Assembly (NCBI GenBank): GCA_947568835.1
Contig: OX387610.1
Coordinates: forward strand, 15,543,001 to 15,607,000
DNA length: 64,000 nt
Source: Protonemura montana
Taxonomy: Eukaryota > Arthropoda > Insecta > Plecoptera > Nemouridae
Direction of reading: 5' to 3'
The position numbers and the translations under genes are program-made. The first letter of the stretch is position 1. Each line of letters starts with the position of its first letter. Shown here in pieces: positions 26,037 through 38,200 of this stretch. Under the pieces are notes generated by a model that made no database searches, was not told the DNA's origin, and saw nothing but the letters and a program-made list of their open reading frames with translations.

Positions 26037-27380
26037 TCAAAGCACCGACAAAGTACTAGTGTGAATCGTAACTCTATTTCGCAAAAACTGTGCAAGCAGC
26101 CGGGCTTGTATTACTTTCTCTGATCTTTTACTGAGAGAAATGAGAAGGTTAATTGGGCGGTGATTGCCCGGGAACTTGTGATCTTTATTTAGTTTGGGAA
26201 AAGCTAGTATTTTGGTAGTTTTCATGGCACTGGGAAAGTGCATTAAGAGTATGATATTATTGATTATAGTATATGGCTCTAACTGGAAGATTGTATATCG
26301 CTATGTTGGAAATATTATCGAGGTCTGGAGACTTTTTAGGGTATAGTTTTTTAATTATGTTTTTTATTTCGGCGGTGTTTGTTTTATGGAAATCACGATC
26401 TACTAACAATGTTAATTTGCGAGACGCATTTAGGCTCTTCGTTCGGCTGAAACGTCTGCTCAAGGGTGTCAGCTAGCACGTTAGCTTTATCGCTGTCTGT
26501 GTATGCGATCCCATTTACACCTTGCAGTGGTGGGATAGCATGCGCCTTTCGCGTCAAGGCACCCCCGTCAGTCTCAATAACGACCGATCTTGAGGGTTGA
26601 TTTGACTGATTTTATTTTCCCATTGTGTGTGATTGTGTTTGGCCACGTCGGTTTTAATCTGTTTCACTAGGCGGTTTACCATTGTTTTCAGAACTGGGTT
26701 TCTAACTTTTACGTACAATTTCCTGCATTGACCTTTAAGTTTGATATTATCCAGAATTTCCAAGGGTAATTTAGTATTAAAAAATTTAGGTTTATTCAGT
26801 AGAATATTCTTATTCATGGCTCTCTGCAGGACTGCCGTGAAGCGAGTTACATGTGATTCTGTCTTGAGTGGTTTTAATAACTTCAAAGTTGTCCAGCTCG
26901 TTGTTGATCTCGGTTCTGTACGAGTCCCAGTCTAGACTGGGACGTGATCTGAGTTGAGTTAAGTTAGTGTTTTTATGTCAAAATTGAGAATGATGTTTTT
27001 TTTATTAGAGCAACGTCAAGAACATCCGGCTTGACTTCGAGGTTGTGAGAGTAAAAGGTAGGATTAAACGGTGCATTAACTCGACTGTGCCAGTTAGTGT
27101 GTTTACAGTTTAGATCTCCTGCTATAACGATTCTCTTGCCCGGCTTTAGCAAGAGATCGATATCTTGAGTGACAAGTTTGATTTTCGGTGATTTGTAAGC
27201 TGCTATTATCGTTGTCAGTTTACCATTCAGCTTGGCTTGAATTCCCGTGCCTTCTAGCGATATGCCTTTAAGGTACTGACTCTTAAATTGGTGCATTGGT
27301 GATAATTTGCTACAGCGCGTGCGTTTGCGCGCTTGAGTCGCGTGGTTGTGTTGGCCCTTGAAGAGTGGTGCCAGGAGCAC
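26037..27380 (-). pseudogene. Jockey-like LINE ORF2 relic: endonuclease, linker, start of RT
   Basis: Collinear minus-strand fragments cover an APE-type endonuclease C-terminal half (27380-26973; AAYKSPK, IVIAGDLNCKHTNWHSR, PDVLDVALIK), the linker (26886-26554; RFTAVLQRAMNKNI), the RT N-terminal region (26463-26257; IKNIIKKLYPKKSPDLDNI) and the first RT block (26243-26037; LNKDHKFPGNHRPINLL). Frame breaks separate all four. The catalytic YADD part and the 5' half of the endonuclease are missing. Confidence 0.85.
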
Positions 27381-27884
27381 GCGTGATAATTACGTCGGTC
27401 TCTTTCCCCTTACGTGTGTGTTTTCGTGCGCGTGCAAGGGTAGAAGACGCTGACACAGAGATTACTGCGAATTTGCCGGAACCACCAAAGGCGCGTACTT
27501 TAATCTGTTCTACATTGAAAACAATTGTACATCAACTATACTCTGCCTGGTAAAGCGTGCATGCTGACAAGAATTATTCAATATGAGTACTCTTTGCCGA
27601 GCGGTTGGTCGAGTTACACAGCCAAATAATCGCGTCGTAAACAACACCCTATGATGAGTTTTCCGGCGATCTCAAACGCGGTGAAAACAGCTCGGCTAGT
27701 CAGGCAGTGAACTCTGCCTTTGGCTACAAAGACGCGGCGAAAACAACGCAACTCCGAAATTGGTGGGCGCGTGGCGATTGAAAAATTTAATTTAAAGTCC
27801 AAAAACTGGTGACTCCCGGGATCTTGCCCTCTATCGCAGAAATAGCACCCGTCCATACACGCTCGTAGAGAACAATCGAGCGCA

Positions 27885-29090
27885 TTGTTGTTGTGCTCAC
27901 GGCGCACTTGCAGCGCGTGCCCGTCAAAAGACCTGGTTGGCAAACGCTTTAAAAACGAGTTGATCATGTCAATTTGGTCCGAGCTGAAGAACGACATTTC
28001 GCTGAACCCCCCCCCTCCCCCCCCCCCCCCGTCAACTGTACTTCCACATAAGGCGAAATGGTCCACAAAGTGTTCGTTCGTTTTACGACAGGCTTATTAC
28101 CCCCCCGGTCCGTGGCACAGTGCGACGCGTCCCGTTCGGGGTCAGAGCCTCCCCTTCAACGATACGTCCTGTGACTCGCTGGGCAAGTCACTCACGCGGC
28201 CCTTGAAGTGTTTTAAAGAATGTACGAATTACAAATTCACTTTTCACTCCGAGCTCACACTCCGAATGGACTGCGTTTCGCGTCGATGGCAAACTCTCAG
28301 ACAAGGAGTGTACACTCCCATGCTGGCTGCGAAGTTTGAAGCTGCCGATCCCCAAAAGTGCGTGCTGATCGTGCGCAGGAAAACTAAGGGTCGAAAACGT
28401 TTTACACGATCTGTTGCTGCTGCAGGCACACGAAATGCAGGACGTGCAGACTCGTTATCAGCCAGCAGCCCACGAGAGAATGACTGTCTATGTGCATACT
28501 GATGATTAAACTGTCCGCCACGCTGACCTGCGCACTGATCGCGACGCCGCCAGGAAAGCACTCCGTCAAAGTGAAGCAGCTGGTGAACGCCGACACGGAC
28601 GTCCTATCAGAAGGAAACGCCTAGGGCATCGAGTCGGACGCGGTTTTTCGCACAGTCCGGAAAGAGGCTTTGGCCGATTTTGATCTCGACCCTGACGTCC
28701 TTCACGACCTGCTACTATTGCAAGCCGAGACGTACGATCGGAAGATAAAAGAGTCTTAGTATATTCAATTGATAAGCCGTTCTTTTGCTGTAAATGTGTT
28801 GAGCCGAGAGCAGCTCGAGGTTGTAAAAAAAAGTGGACTAGGGACACACACGAAGAGACTTCCGACGTCACGGGCAGTGTTGTGATGCCAATGGAGTTGA
28901 ATCGCAAGCAAGTGCTGCTCTATATTACGCCAAAGAGCTCTGCAGAAAGTGGCCACTTTTCTCGAGGGTGGTGACCGATTTCTCGTTTGCCATAATCAAC
29001 GGTGTGTCCCTGGCGTTTAGCGAGAAGTCCCTGGAGGCCTACTTGCTTTTCATCCTTTCGAAAGGCCTTGGGCACTGTCGATGACGACTC
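27885..29090 (+). pseudogene. GC-rich coding relic of an unidentified protein
   Basis: Base composition is clearly richer in G+C than the flanks, and several plus-strand frames look coding in turn. Around 28400-28506 one reads ENVLHDLLLLQAHE; 28488-28759 reads MCILMIKLSATL onward with one TAG at ~28622 and ends DVLHDLLLLQAETYDRK; 28920-29080 reads KWPLFSRVVTDFSFAIING. The last resembles a TDFS-containing block in uncharacterised invertebrate transposon-like proteins. The parts are in different frames, so the gene is broken. Homopolymer C at 28006-28031 creates a fake poly-proline in another frame. Confidence 0.4.
28006..28031. repeat. Poly-C tract
   Basis: C runs interrupted by one T, giving poly-G on the minus strand with potential to form a G-quadruplex. 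Length may be unreliable because of sequencing slippage. Confidence 0.8.
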
Positions 29091-29104
29091 CATGCATGGC
29101 TGAC

Positions 29105-30125
29105 AATGTGGGCGCCCTTGTGAGAGAGAAGAGAACAAAAAGAAAGAAACAGATCGATCAAATCAGTCTAAAAATAAATGGTAACACCTTATCGGATCCT
29201 ATAGTAATTGCTAATACATTTAACAATTATTATAGAGATGCAATTTCGGCTTTAAATGTAAATGCACCTCAGAGAATCGCTACAGACAAGGGTAACAGAT
29301 TCACAAAAAATATTTTTTTGTATCCTGTTAGTGTGAAAGAAGTTATTCAAATCATAGATAAAGTGTCAAAAAAAAAATCAGCTGGTTGGGACGAAATTCC
29401 AGGACATATCTTTAAAAAAGCGGCAATATATATTGCAGGACCATTGCAATTTCTAATCAACGAATCATTTATGCAGGGTACCTTTCCACAGAGCCTTAAG
29501 AAAGCAATAATAAGCCCATACCATAAAAAGGGTTGCCAACAAACAATTGGTAACTATAGACCAGTGAGCATTAACTCGACATTCTCGAAGTATTTTGAAA
29601 CTGCCCTAAATACAAGAGTAATTGGATTCTTGGACAAGTACAATCTCATAAGCGACAGTCAACACGGTTTCCGAAAGAATCGATCAACGATCTCGGCAAT
29701 TGCAAAATGCGTAGACACGATTTTACATGCAAGGGAAAATAATCTGGTAGCGGCGGGTGTTTTCTATGATTTTACCAAAGCGTTTGACGTGATTAATCAT
29801 CAACTACTTCTGGATAAATTAAATTCATTTGGCGTATCGGGCAACGCGAATAATTGGATTCGATCCTTTTTGAACAACCGGGTCCAGGTCGTCACAATCA
29901 AGGATCAAACAGGCACAACATTTCACTCTGATGAACTCATCACTAATGTAGGGGTCCCCCAGGGAGCTATCCTTTCGCCACTATTGTTTGTCATATACTC
30001 CAACGACCTTGCAAGCACGGTGAAGTCGGGGGCAATAATACAATATGCAGACGATACAACCCAACTAATTGTTAAAGATAGGTCTCCACTAATTGATCTG
30101 GAAACAGCTGCAATGGCGCTGTCTC
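29105..30125 (+). pseudogene. LINE reverse transcriptase fragment
   Basis: An uninterrupted ~340-codon frame covers the linker and most of the RT domain: IGNYRPVSINSTFSKYFE, QHGFRKNRSTISAIAK, VFYDFTKAFDVINHQLLL, GVPQGAILSPLLFVIY and the catalytic YADD. The 5' endonuclease part is absent and the frame is cut after the palm near 30125, where unrelated repeats start. It resembles Jockey/CR1-type elements. The open frame suggests recent insertion, but both ends are missing. Confidence 0.88.
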
Positions 30126-30215
30126 AAGTGGCCGAAACGAGAAAATGACAGAGTGTGCAAGTGACCGAATAGCCTGTGCAAGTGACCGAATGTGCAGGTG
30201 GCCGAATTCGTAACC
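30126..30215. repeat. Short degenerate tandem repeat at LINE 3' breakpoint
   Basis: Three or more near-copies of GTGCAAGTGACCGAAT, with GTGGCCGAA variants, follow the point where RT similarity stops. Isolated GTGGCCGAA copies recur to ~30470. Confidence 0.55.
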
Positions 30216-31739
30216 CACCGAGTGTGCAAGTCGGTCCCACTTGACCTAAATATCCTATTCGGCCAGATGCACATTCGTTCACCTGGGCAGTATTCGGAAC
30301 GTTAATCCCGCCCATAGCTAATAATATTTCCTCCCACTGTCAGTCACTTTCGCCAACCTCACACTTCTGTTATGAAGTTGACAGAGCAAGAATTGAATAT
30401 GCAAGCATTGACCCACTCCGTCACTTGGTACCACGCTCTATTGTTGTGACCATTGGTCGAGGTGGCCGAAAGTTCACCATTAATGACCACACCTCTCTTG
30501 GCCACTTCAGCTGCGAGCACTTTTTGCTCAGCAACACTGAAGTTAGCTTTGCTGTCCTTTTTTATGCTAGTTTTCGCATTTCCGGATGCTCGGAAATAAA
30601 TGAGCGCTCAAATTTTGATGAATTGCCCTTTGCAAGTAGGCCCAGTATTAGAATCAAACCCGCCATTTCTTTTGAAAGGTCGATTCTGATTGGTTGGTTC
30701 AAGGTTGTGACGAAGTTGGTGCTTAGTTCACACTACCCAGCTGGATTTAGCCACTGATCTCAAGATTTAGCTCATACCCGCGTTAGATCTGCTTCGTGAA
30801 TTGTTCAGGGGATAAAGCAACACCTAGGGGCTAAGGTCGGACTTACTTAGCTCGGGTATTGATTATCAACTTTGACATGAGGGACCTCGGGAAAAGTGGA
30901 TTTTGGTACTACCCAGGATGATTGTTGCCAACAGCATTTCCAAGTGACTTGTTGAAGTCAACCTTTGAGATTGTATAAACAATACAGAATTTAGAATTGA
31001 ACACTATGATCTTTTAATATTACAAAATAAAATTTCACCCAGTCACTTGGAAAAACACAGTAATTCAAATCAAAACTGCAAATAACCCAAACTCTTTTTT
31101 TAAGTTAACTAGAAAAATTTATTGAAAATGACACACTCAAAATCAAGTTTAATTAATCTGTGCACACTAATAATTCAAAGAAAGGCTTGCTCTAATGTTA
31201 TTAGTAAAGTAGTTACTTTATAATGAATAAATAATAATAATGAACAACAATAACAAATATTAATAATGATAATAATAAAATATAATTGTAAGCCATAAAT
31301 CATAATAATAAAATAAAAGTAATTTACACCAGCAAAGTAAGTGTCAAAGATCAGCCAGGGAGCAAGTTACAGCAGCCGTGTCTGAAAACCTCACAAACAC
31401 AAATCAAACAATTTGTTAATTGACAACAAAGTTGGCAAAAATATGTGTTTCAATTTCAACCAATCCTGGCTTATTTGCTCCCTGAGATTCAGGTCTACAT
31501 TACCTAATTCCAATAATGATAGACTAGCACGCCAATGCTATTTTCTATATTACTTGTTGTGATTCTCAGCGCGATGTCCTCCCGGCTCAGCGTGATGTCA
31601 TGAAACAAATGTAAGGTATTAGTTTGATATCAGACAAATATTTTACCAGTTACTGTTACGCATTACCTAGACCGAGTTTATGTCAATTCTCACCTTTATT
31701 TACTCATTGCAACCATGGTTTTTTGTGAGTTGGCAGTTA
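30216..31739. other. Intergenic, no gene recognised
   Basis: A 110-residue plus frame at 30425-30757 has no recognisable domain. 31200-31320 is AT-rich with AATAAT-type simple sequence. Nothing else supportable. Confidence 0.4.
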
Positions 31740-32088
31740 GTTAAAAGCCTCACAGCCCACTCCACGGCCCCAACTCAGTGTGAGGCCTTTTTTATTTTTA
31801 CTGTAGTGCCAAAGGTTGAAGCACTCTTCTTTAATATTTAACATGGCAGAGGGAAACCATGGAGACTGCAGGTAACAAGTGCCTGAAAAGAGAAACATTC
31901 GTCATTCGTTAGCACGTGTAACCGACTCCTGTGCTCCGCAGATGGCTTAACATTTACTTTTTCCCTCAAACTATAAACGTTAATATATAACGACGTATTT
32001 AAAATATTACTACCGTCAACAATCATAGGGACGAAGTCATTGTCCACGGCGGGAAGTGCCGGCTCCGGTGCGGCAGGCACACGAGCGA
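31740..32088 (-). other. Possible alternative or duplicated 3' exons of the FLYWCH-MULE-RING gene
   Basis: Downstream of the RING exon stop there are two further acceptor-bounded open segments on the same strand. 32088-32014 (acceptor TTTTCAG, donor GTAGTA) encodes VARVPAAPEPALPAVDNDF and is phase 1 on both sides. 31882 to ~31744 (acceptor CTTTTCAG) is phase 1 and runs to a TAA after ~46 codons. The first resembles exon 6 of the gene (Pro/Ala-rich followed by an acidic MxIVD-type end). They could give an alternative C terminus lacking the RING, or be remnants of a tandem copy. Confidence 0.35.
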
Positions 32089-32223
32089 CTGAAAAGAGAA
32101 ACCAAGTCATAACAAGTCAAATTCCTCTACCTGATGGAAATATTTGTGGTTTTGTTCCAACCATAATTCAGGAAAGTTACCATAACTCAACCATAACTCA
32201 CGGTAGCAGCGAGGTAGCAACCC

Positions 32224-35200
32224 TCACAACAGTGGCAACACCAGGCTCACAATTTGCTGCCTGCAGACGTAGCAAACAATGTTGTGGCGAATGTGCCATT
32301 CGGCGCATGTGCCACACGAAACGAAGTGCCTGCAGGGCATGAACATGGTCGTTCGCCTGCGGCCCATGCAGCACTGGCACAGCTGCAGGTCCGTTACGCC
32401 CTCCACATCTTCGACTGGACCTGCGTGTGAACGACATGTTGTTAGTATTTTCATCTATCACGTTCTCCTCAGCTCAAGCCAATAGTTTGTCTCAATACCA
32501 ATTTAGTTAAGGAGCAAGGTACGTTCATACTACAACTGCAACACGTTTTTTCCGTCACGGTTGATCACGCGGACCAAACAGAAAATTGCCGTACCACGGC
32601 GGGCGGCAGTGCCGTCCGAGTTGAATCAACTTTAACTTCTGCCGTTGCCCCGGCACGGTTTCGGCCTAGAGACATGCGCAGACCACTCATCCTACCCTCT
32701 GGTCCTACCCGTTCTTGCCATTCTGTTGACGAACAGTTTGCGTACTATGTCTAATGAGCTGATTATTGCTTTGGTGGCTGATAAACCATTCATGTACAAG
32801 GTGAAACGTTCCTTGTTCAAGGATAAACCGCTGAGAATGAAAACTTGGGTAGATATTGGAGCGGAGCTGCAAATATCTGATTAGTCGCATCTTTAACACA
32901 CAGATATATCCTATTTGATTGCAATTTTAGTGTATTTTGGATTTGTAATTTTATTAAACATTTTATTTTTAGCCGAGGATGCCAATTTTTTTAAAATAAT
33001 TTGCGAGATAGGTCCATAATGACTGTTGACAGTCTGTCAGATAGTAGAAGTCATCGAGCTGTGACAATGTAATAAAAGAAAGCGCTAGTATCGCGGCTCA
33101 GTTGCCGTCTGACGTTTACCGTCGGACTCTGAACGAAGGAAAGAAATAATTTTGTTTGCCGGTACGGAAAGACCAGCCGTGCGGCAGGCTGCCGTAGTAG
33201 TATGAACGAGCCTGTAGTCACTAACCAGAGTCAGTGTACACTAATATCGCTTACCAACTGGCGCCCTGGGCATTGCGTTAATAAACGCATCCACGTGAGC
33301 ATCGAAGATATTGACAATGCCGGCCTCCGGCTGGAAGTCATCGTCTGAAATTTTAGAAAAATTAGATATTTAAATACGGTGAAAGTGCAAATTACCAAAA
33401 AATATAATTCGATTACAATGACACAAGCAAATTACCAGAATCAATAATTTCGATTAGCATTTCTATTGGTTCGATGGTTCGATTGGGCACAGCAGGTGCA
33501 GCAGGCACGAGCGCAGGTCCGCCTAAAATATATGAATGGCATGTGTAAGTGGTCTAACCTCAGCATCAGCATTGATGGTGAACGAAAACAATTGCCTTTT
33601 ACCAATTTATTTTTGTTGAAAATGCTCAATTATTTAACGCCTGAATAACAAGTCTACCAGGTACATGATGCCCGCAGAGATTTGGCTGATATTTGGATTG
33701 TTTTAGATGTCCTATGTACAAAATTGACCACAGTTACTTCGATTAAACTTGCTGCACCTAGACAAGGCGAGATTTCTCATTCTATTTCTTTGGCCCTTCG
33801 GTGAATAGTTTCTGAGAATTGTCTCTTACCATCGTCCTCCTCGCTGTCCTCCAAGTCCACGGCATTTCTGAAGAAGTCGTCGTGGACGTTGTCAGCTGCG
33901 TGGCTGGCGACACTGAGGAACTCAGCTACTGTCACCAGACCGCCGTCCAGCCGATCGCTTGCCGTGGCAATCCTTCGGTCCTGGAGGACACTCTCGGCCC
34001 GTCTCCGGGGAAAGCGGAAAGCAGGCCCCTGCATCACAACTAGCTGGAGCCGGTGTTTATTCTCCAGCGCTTGGAGAGACGCTGGAATGTAACAAGATTA
34101 ATTGTCAATATAATAACTGAAGTTATTTGAAATAATTTTTTTTTTTTGAGGTGGCCTTACCAGTAAACATACAAATGCTGGGATTAACCACGTTAAAGAG
34201 CCCTTGCAGCATGGCATGGAAGGCCTCAACGTGGTTGTTGGTGCGGCGGGCCTGTCGATATACCGACAACCTTTCAAATCCGACCCGCCGCACCCATTGC
34301 CGCTCCATGTACGCCATTAGCGGGCGCAGTTGATCAGTCAGGCCGTGGCCAGCCAGCAACGTTGCCACAGCATCGAGGCCCTGACGCATCAGCGCTGCTG
34401 GCAGAAGCAGTAAGGCCAGCAGCATCTTCAGGGCCTTCTTTGCGGTTCCATTGGTTGTCAGCAATTGAGATTGGCCCAAGCGCTTGGCTTTTCTCAGCAC
34501 AGCCTGCAGGGAACAGACCAAACATTACACCCACAATCATACCACGATATTTAAGTTAGTTCCAAAGCACATTTTTGATGTCCTCAAAGAAATAACTATA
34601 AAAGTCAAAACAAGTCCAAAGCACGGCCAGAAGATCCTGAATCCACAGCTAAACTTAAAGCCAAACACAAAAACAATCTGATTTTGCATATTAAAGAACA
34701 ATTTCTCTTGCTAGCCAACCTCTTATAACTTGCCTGGATATAATGAAACCAACAGCCAATTGTTGGGGAGGCTGGGAACACATTTTCCATGGCCCTTTGC
34801 AGGGCAGCCTCAAAGTCCGTGACAATCACGGTTGGCGTCATGCCCGGGGCAGCCAAGTTTGCGATTACGAACCGCAGGAGCTGCTCGTAGGCAGCTGCGG
34901 TACGTCGAACCATGAGAGCGTAGACCACCGGGATTGCCTGAAGGAAGAGACCAAAAGAAGGAATGATTTCACCGAAAAATTCTCCAAGAGTAAAACTAAA
35001 GAAATAGACGATTGTCGAAATGCACATACCACGGACTGCACCATCACGTGCAGAGTAAACAGTTGGCACGCTGTCGGCCGCTGCGGCACTGCCTTGAAAG
35101 TGGCGTCCGCATGCAGCTCTGGTGATCCATTTAAAAGTTCGGCGCATGTTGCCCTCGAGGCCAGGACTACCGTCGTCCCACCCTCGCCCTCGAGAACAGC

Positions 35201-38200
35201 CTGGCACAATGGTTCCGGTACCGGGCCAAGTGTGCAGCCATATCGGCCTCGCCACTCAGCACTCCTCAGGGTTTCCCCATATTCCCTGAGGGTCTCCGGC
35301 ACTGGCGGCTGCGCAGCGGCGCGTGCCCGGCTGAGTGACGACCTCACTGACGAAAATGTAACTGAGGCTGCTGCCTCTGGATGCCTAAACAAAATGAATC
35401 ACAAGTACCTACTTTAACAGCTGCGTGACACCTGACCCGTGCATTCTATAGTAATGAACCGAACGGTTTGGCGTGTTGGAAACACCGGTTCTCGTTCGAT
35501 CACCGAAGTTAAGCAACACTGCGCTGAGTCAGGTATTGGATGGGTGACCATCATACACATGACAGTTCTGTTCGTGAGAGAGGTTGGAGGGATGAAAGTT
35601 AGTGCAGCAACTTCACTCGCCTTGCTTATCAACCTCTCGACAGCATGGATTTGTGGAGGAATCCTGCTGTTCGAGTTGTACCGTCCTTCGGAAGGGACGT
35701 TAAGCCGGTGGTCCCCTTGGTGCTTTTCGTCAGGAGTAGGCTACGTGCCTTATTTTTACATTGAAAATGGCGGAGGTTTTGAAGAAGAAGTGTCGTAGCG
35801 ACAATTTTACCTTTGAAGACACGAAAAGAATGATGAAATTGGTTAGAAAGTATGAGACAGTAATAGAATGCAAGAAAACTGACAAATTCACATGGAAACA
35901 TAAGGTAAGCAAGTACCGATAATCAAACATCTATTGAAAATAATTATGCCAGTCATTGGAGATGAAGAAAAAAGTACTGAAATTTATCTAGCAACTGAAA
36001 TAATTTGTGATAATGTTGTGCCTAATGTTGACTACACTTGGATTTGCTATTTAAGTAATTATATTTTATTAGAATGATGCCTGGAACAAACTGGCAAATG
36101 ACTTTAACTCGGGCACAAATAGCCACAAGTCAGCAGCGTCTCTGCAGTCAAAATTCAAAAACATGAAACGGGACTATCGTGTTTGGGCGGCAAAAAAAAG
36201 GCAGTCGCTGTTTGCTACTGGAGGAGGCCCCATGCAAGATATACCGCCACATCCATTTGCTGACGACATGGAGGCACTTATATCGTTGTCCACACATGGA
36301 ATCGATAATAAATATGACACCGACGGAACCTATTGTGAGTGCAAACATAATAGAATACTGAATAATTCTCAAGTACGCATACCTACCTTTGAATTTGGGA
36401 CCAAATTATCTTTTTGTTATCACGCTTGCAGTGCAGTCTGTCAAGGAAAAGGTACATGGATCCGAAGAGGAAGGTTCGGAGATCGATGAAGATCTAGCTT
36501 CGACGCCTCAGGTAAAATAAAACCCTCTCATTTTCGATTATCAAGAGTAGGTACATAGTTATGTATCTTTATTATAACTATTTATATACAAGTACAATGA
36601 AAATTGGAAAGATAAAGGAAATTCAGCTTACCAAGAAAAAATGAAAATTGGGCTGCGACAGAACTCGTAGATGTAGCCCACTGCCTTCGTTAGTTACATG
36701 AGAAGCTATTTCCTCACACACAGGTGGATGACACACAGATGGATGCTCCTCCGGATGTCGCCACGGAGCCTGTTGTGATTTGGGATGAGAGCGTTCCATG
36801 TTCCAATAATTTATCTCCAATCAATTGGTGCACTTATTCGCCAAACATGTTGAAGCAACCTTTGCATAAAGCACTGGTTGTACCAAGAGGTACTACACAT
36901 TTACATTAAGTAACATTGCAATCAGCAAGGTACTATAATCATTACATCAATTACCTTTCTACGTAGGTACTGCACCTTCAATCTCCGTTTCGGATCAGCC
37001 ATCGGGTAGCAGGCACACAGCTACAATAGGTAATCATGCATCTTTTATTTCCAACAATTAACTTTATTGTGATTTGTGAGACACATTTTCTTGATATGTG
37101 GCTCTGATATAGATCCACAGAAGCAGAAATCAATATTCAAAGCTGGAACAAACCGACCATCATTAAAAGCCTTTGCCAAAAGCAAACCTGGATCAGTGAA
37201 CGCAGACAAATATGCAGCACTTGCTGCAAAGAAACAAGAACGTGTTGCTCAAGAGATTAAAATACTGGCAGAGAATCAAAAATTGAAAGTGGAGAAACAT
37301 AAACAAGAAACCGAATGTTTTAATTTACAAATAATGAACATGAACAGTGTCCAAGCAATGTTTGAGGAGAAACATAAGAGAGAAATGAAGTTATTAGATT
37401 TGCAAATAAAATCTCAGGAGATGGATATCGAAAAGAAGAAGAAAGAAAATAAATGAAACGTCCGGCAAAGAAATCACTTTGGCTGTAATTTCACTTTCAG
37501 TGCAGATTTAAATAAATATATTGGAAATGTTGTCTGTTAATTGTTATGCGTCAAAAATTGCCTTGGCAAATTTGCAAAATTTTCACAACTGGTTTCTTAT
37601 TGAAAGAAGGAGGAAATGTGTAAACATGGAAAACCCCATGTCAAAATGTTCAATTTAGGAGAGCTTGAAAATGGTTCTGGATAAGGTTTTGCCGCATAGC
37701 CATGTCCTCATGCACTTCGGGCAGATTTTCTGGTATGATTTGATCTTGCTCAATGTTCACATCTTGGCCAAGTTCAGGATCAGGTGGAGGAAGGGCTTCT
37801 TCAGCATCGCATGCCATATTGTGAAGGACAGCTGTGGCAACGATGATGGGGAGGACGTGGTCAACACGGACCTTCATTCCAACGGACAATATGGGAAACC
37901 TCCGTTTCCACACACCATATTGTCGTTCCACTACGTTTCTGGTACGGATTTGGGATTCATTGTATAGCTGCTCGGCTTGGGTGGCAGGATTGCGGAGTGG
38001 AACTAGCATGTAATTGCTAGAAGTGTAACCGGAGTCTCCAAGGATGAAGCCACCATTCATCTCTCCTCTGTCAAAACGGCCCTTAACTGCCGAATTGTTA
38101 AATATGGTTCGATCGTGAGTTGAACCAGGCCAGCGGGCCACAATATCCATAATTCGAAGATTTGGAGCAGAAATAGTTTGGACGTTTATTGAAAACAATC

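Noticed and set aside
27990-28032. Poly-proline / poly-glycine protein on either strand
   Set aside because: Produced by the homopolymer C tract; surrounding frame has no family support.
35472-35552. Functional 5S rRNA gene
   Set aside because: Only the internal region matches; the 3' third is replaced by SINE body sequence.
37665-37967. Plus-strand 100-codon ORF over the Harbinger transposase
   Set aside because: Antisense shadow of exon 2, which has the DDE residues and family motifs.
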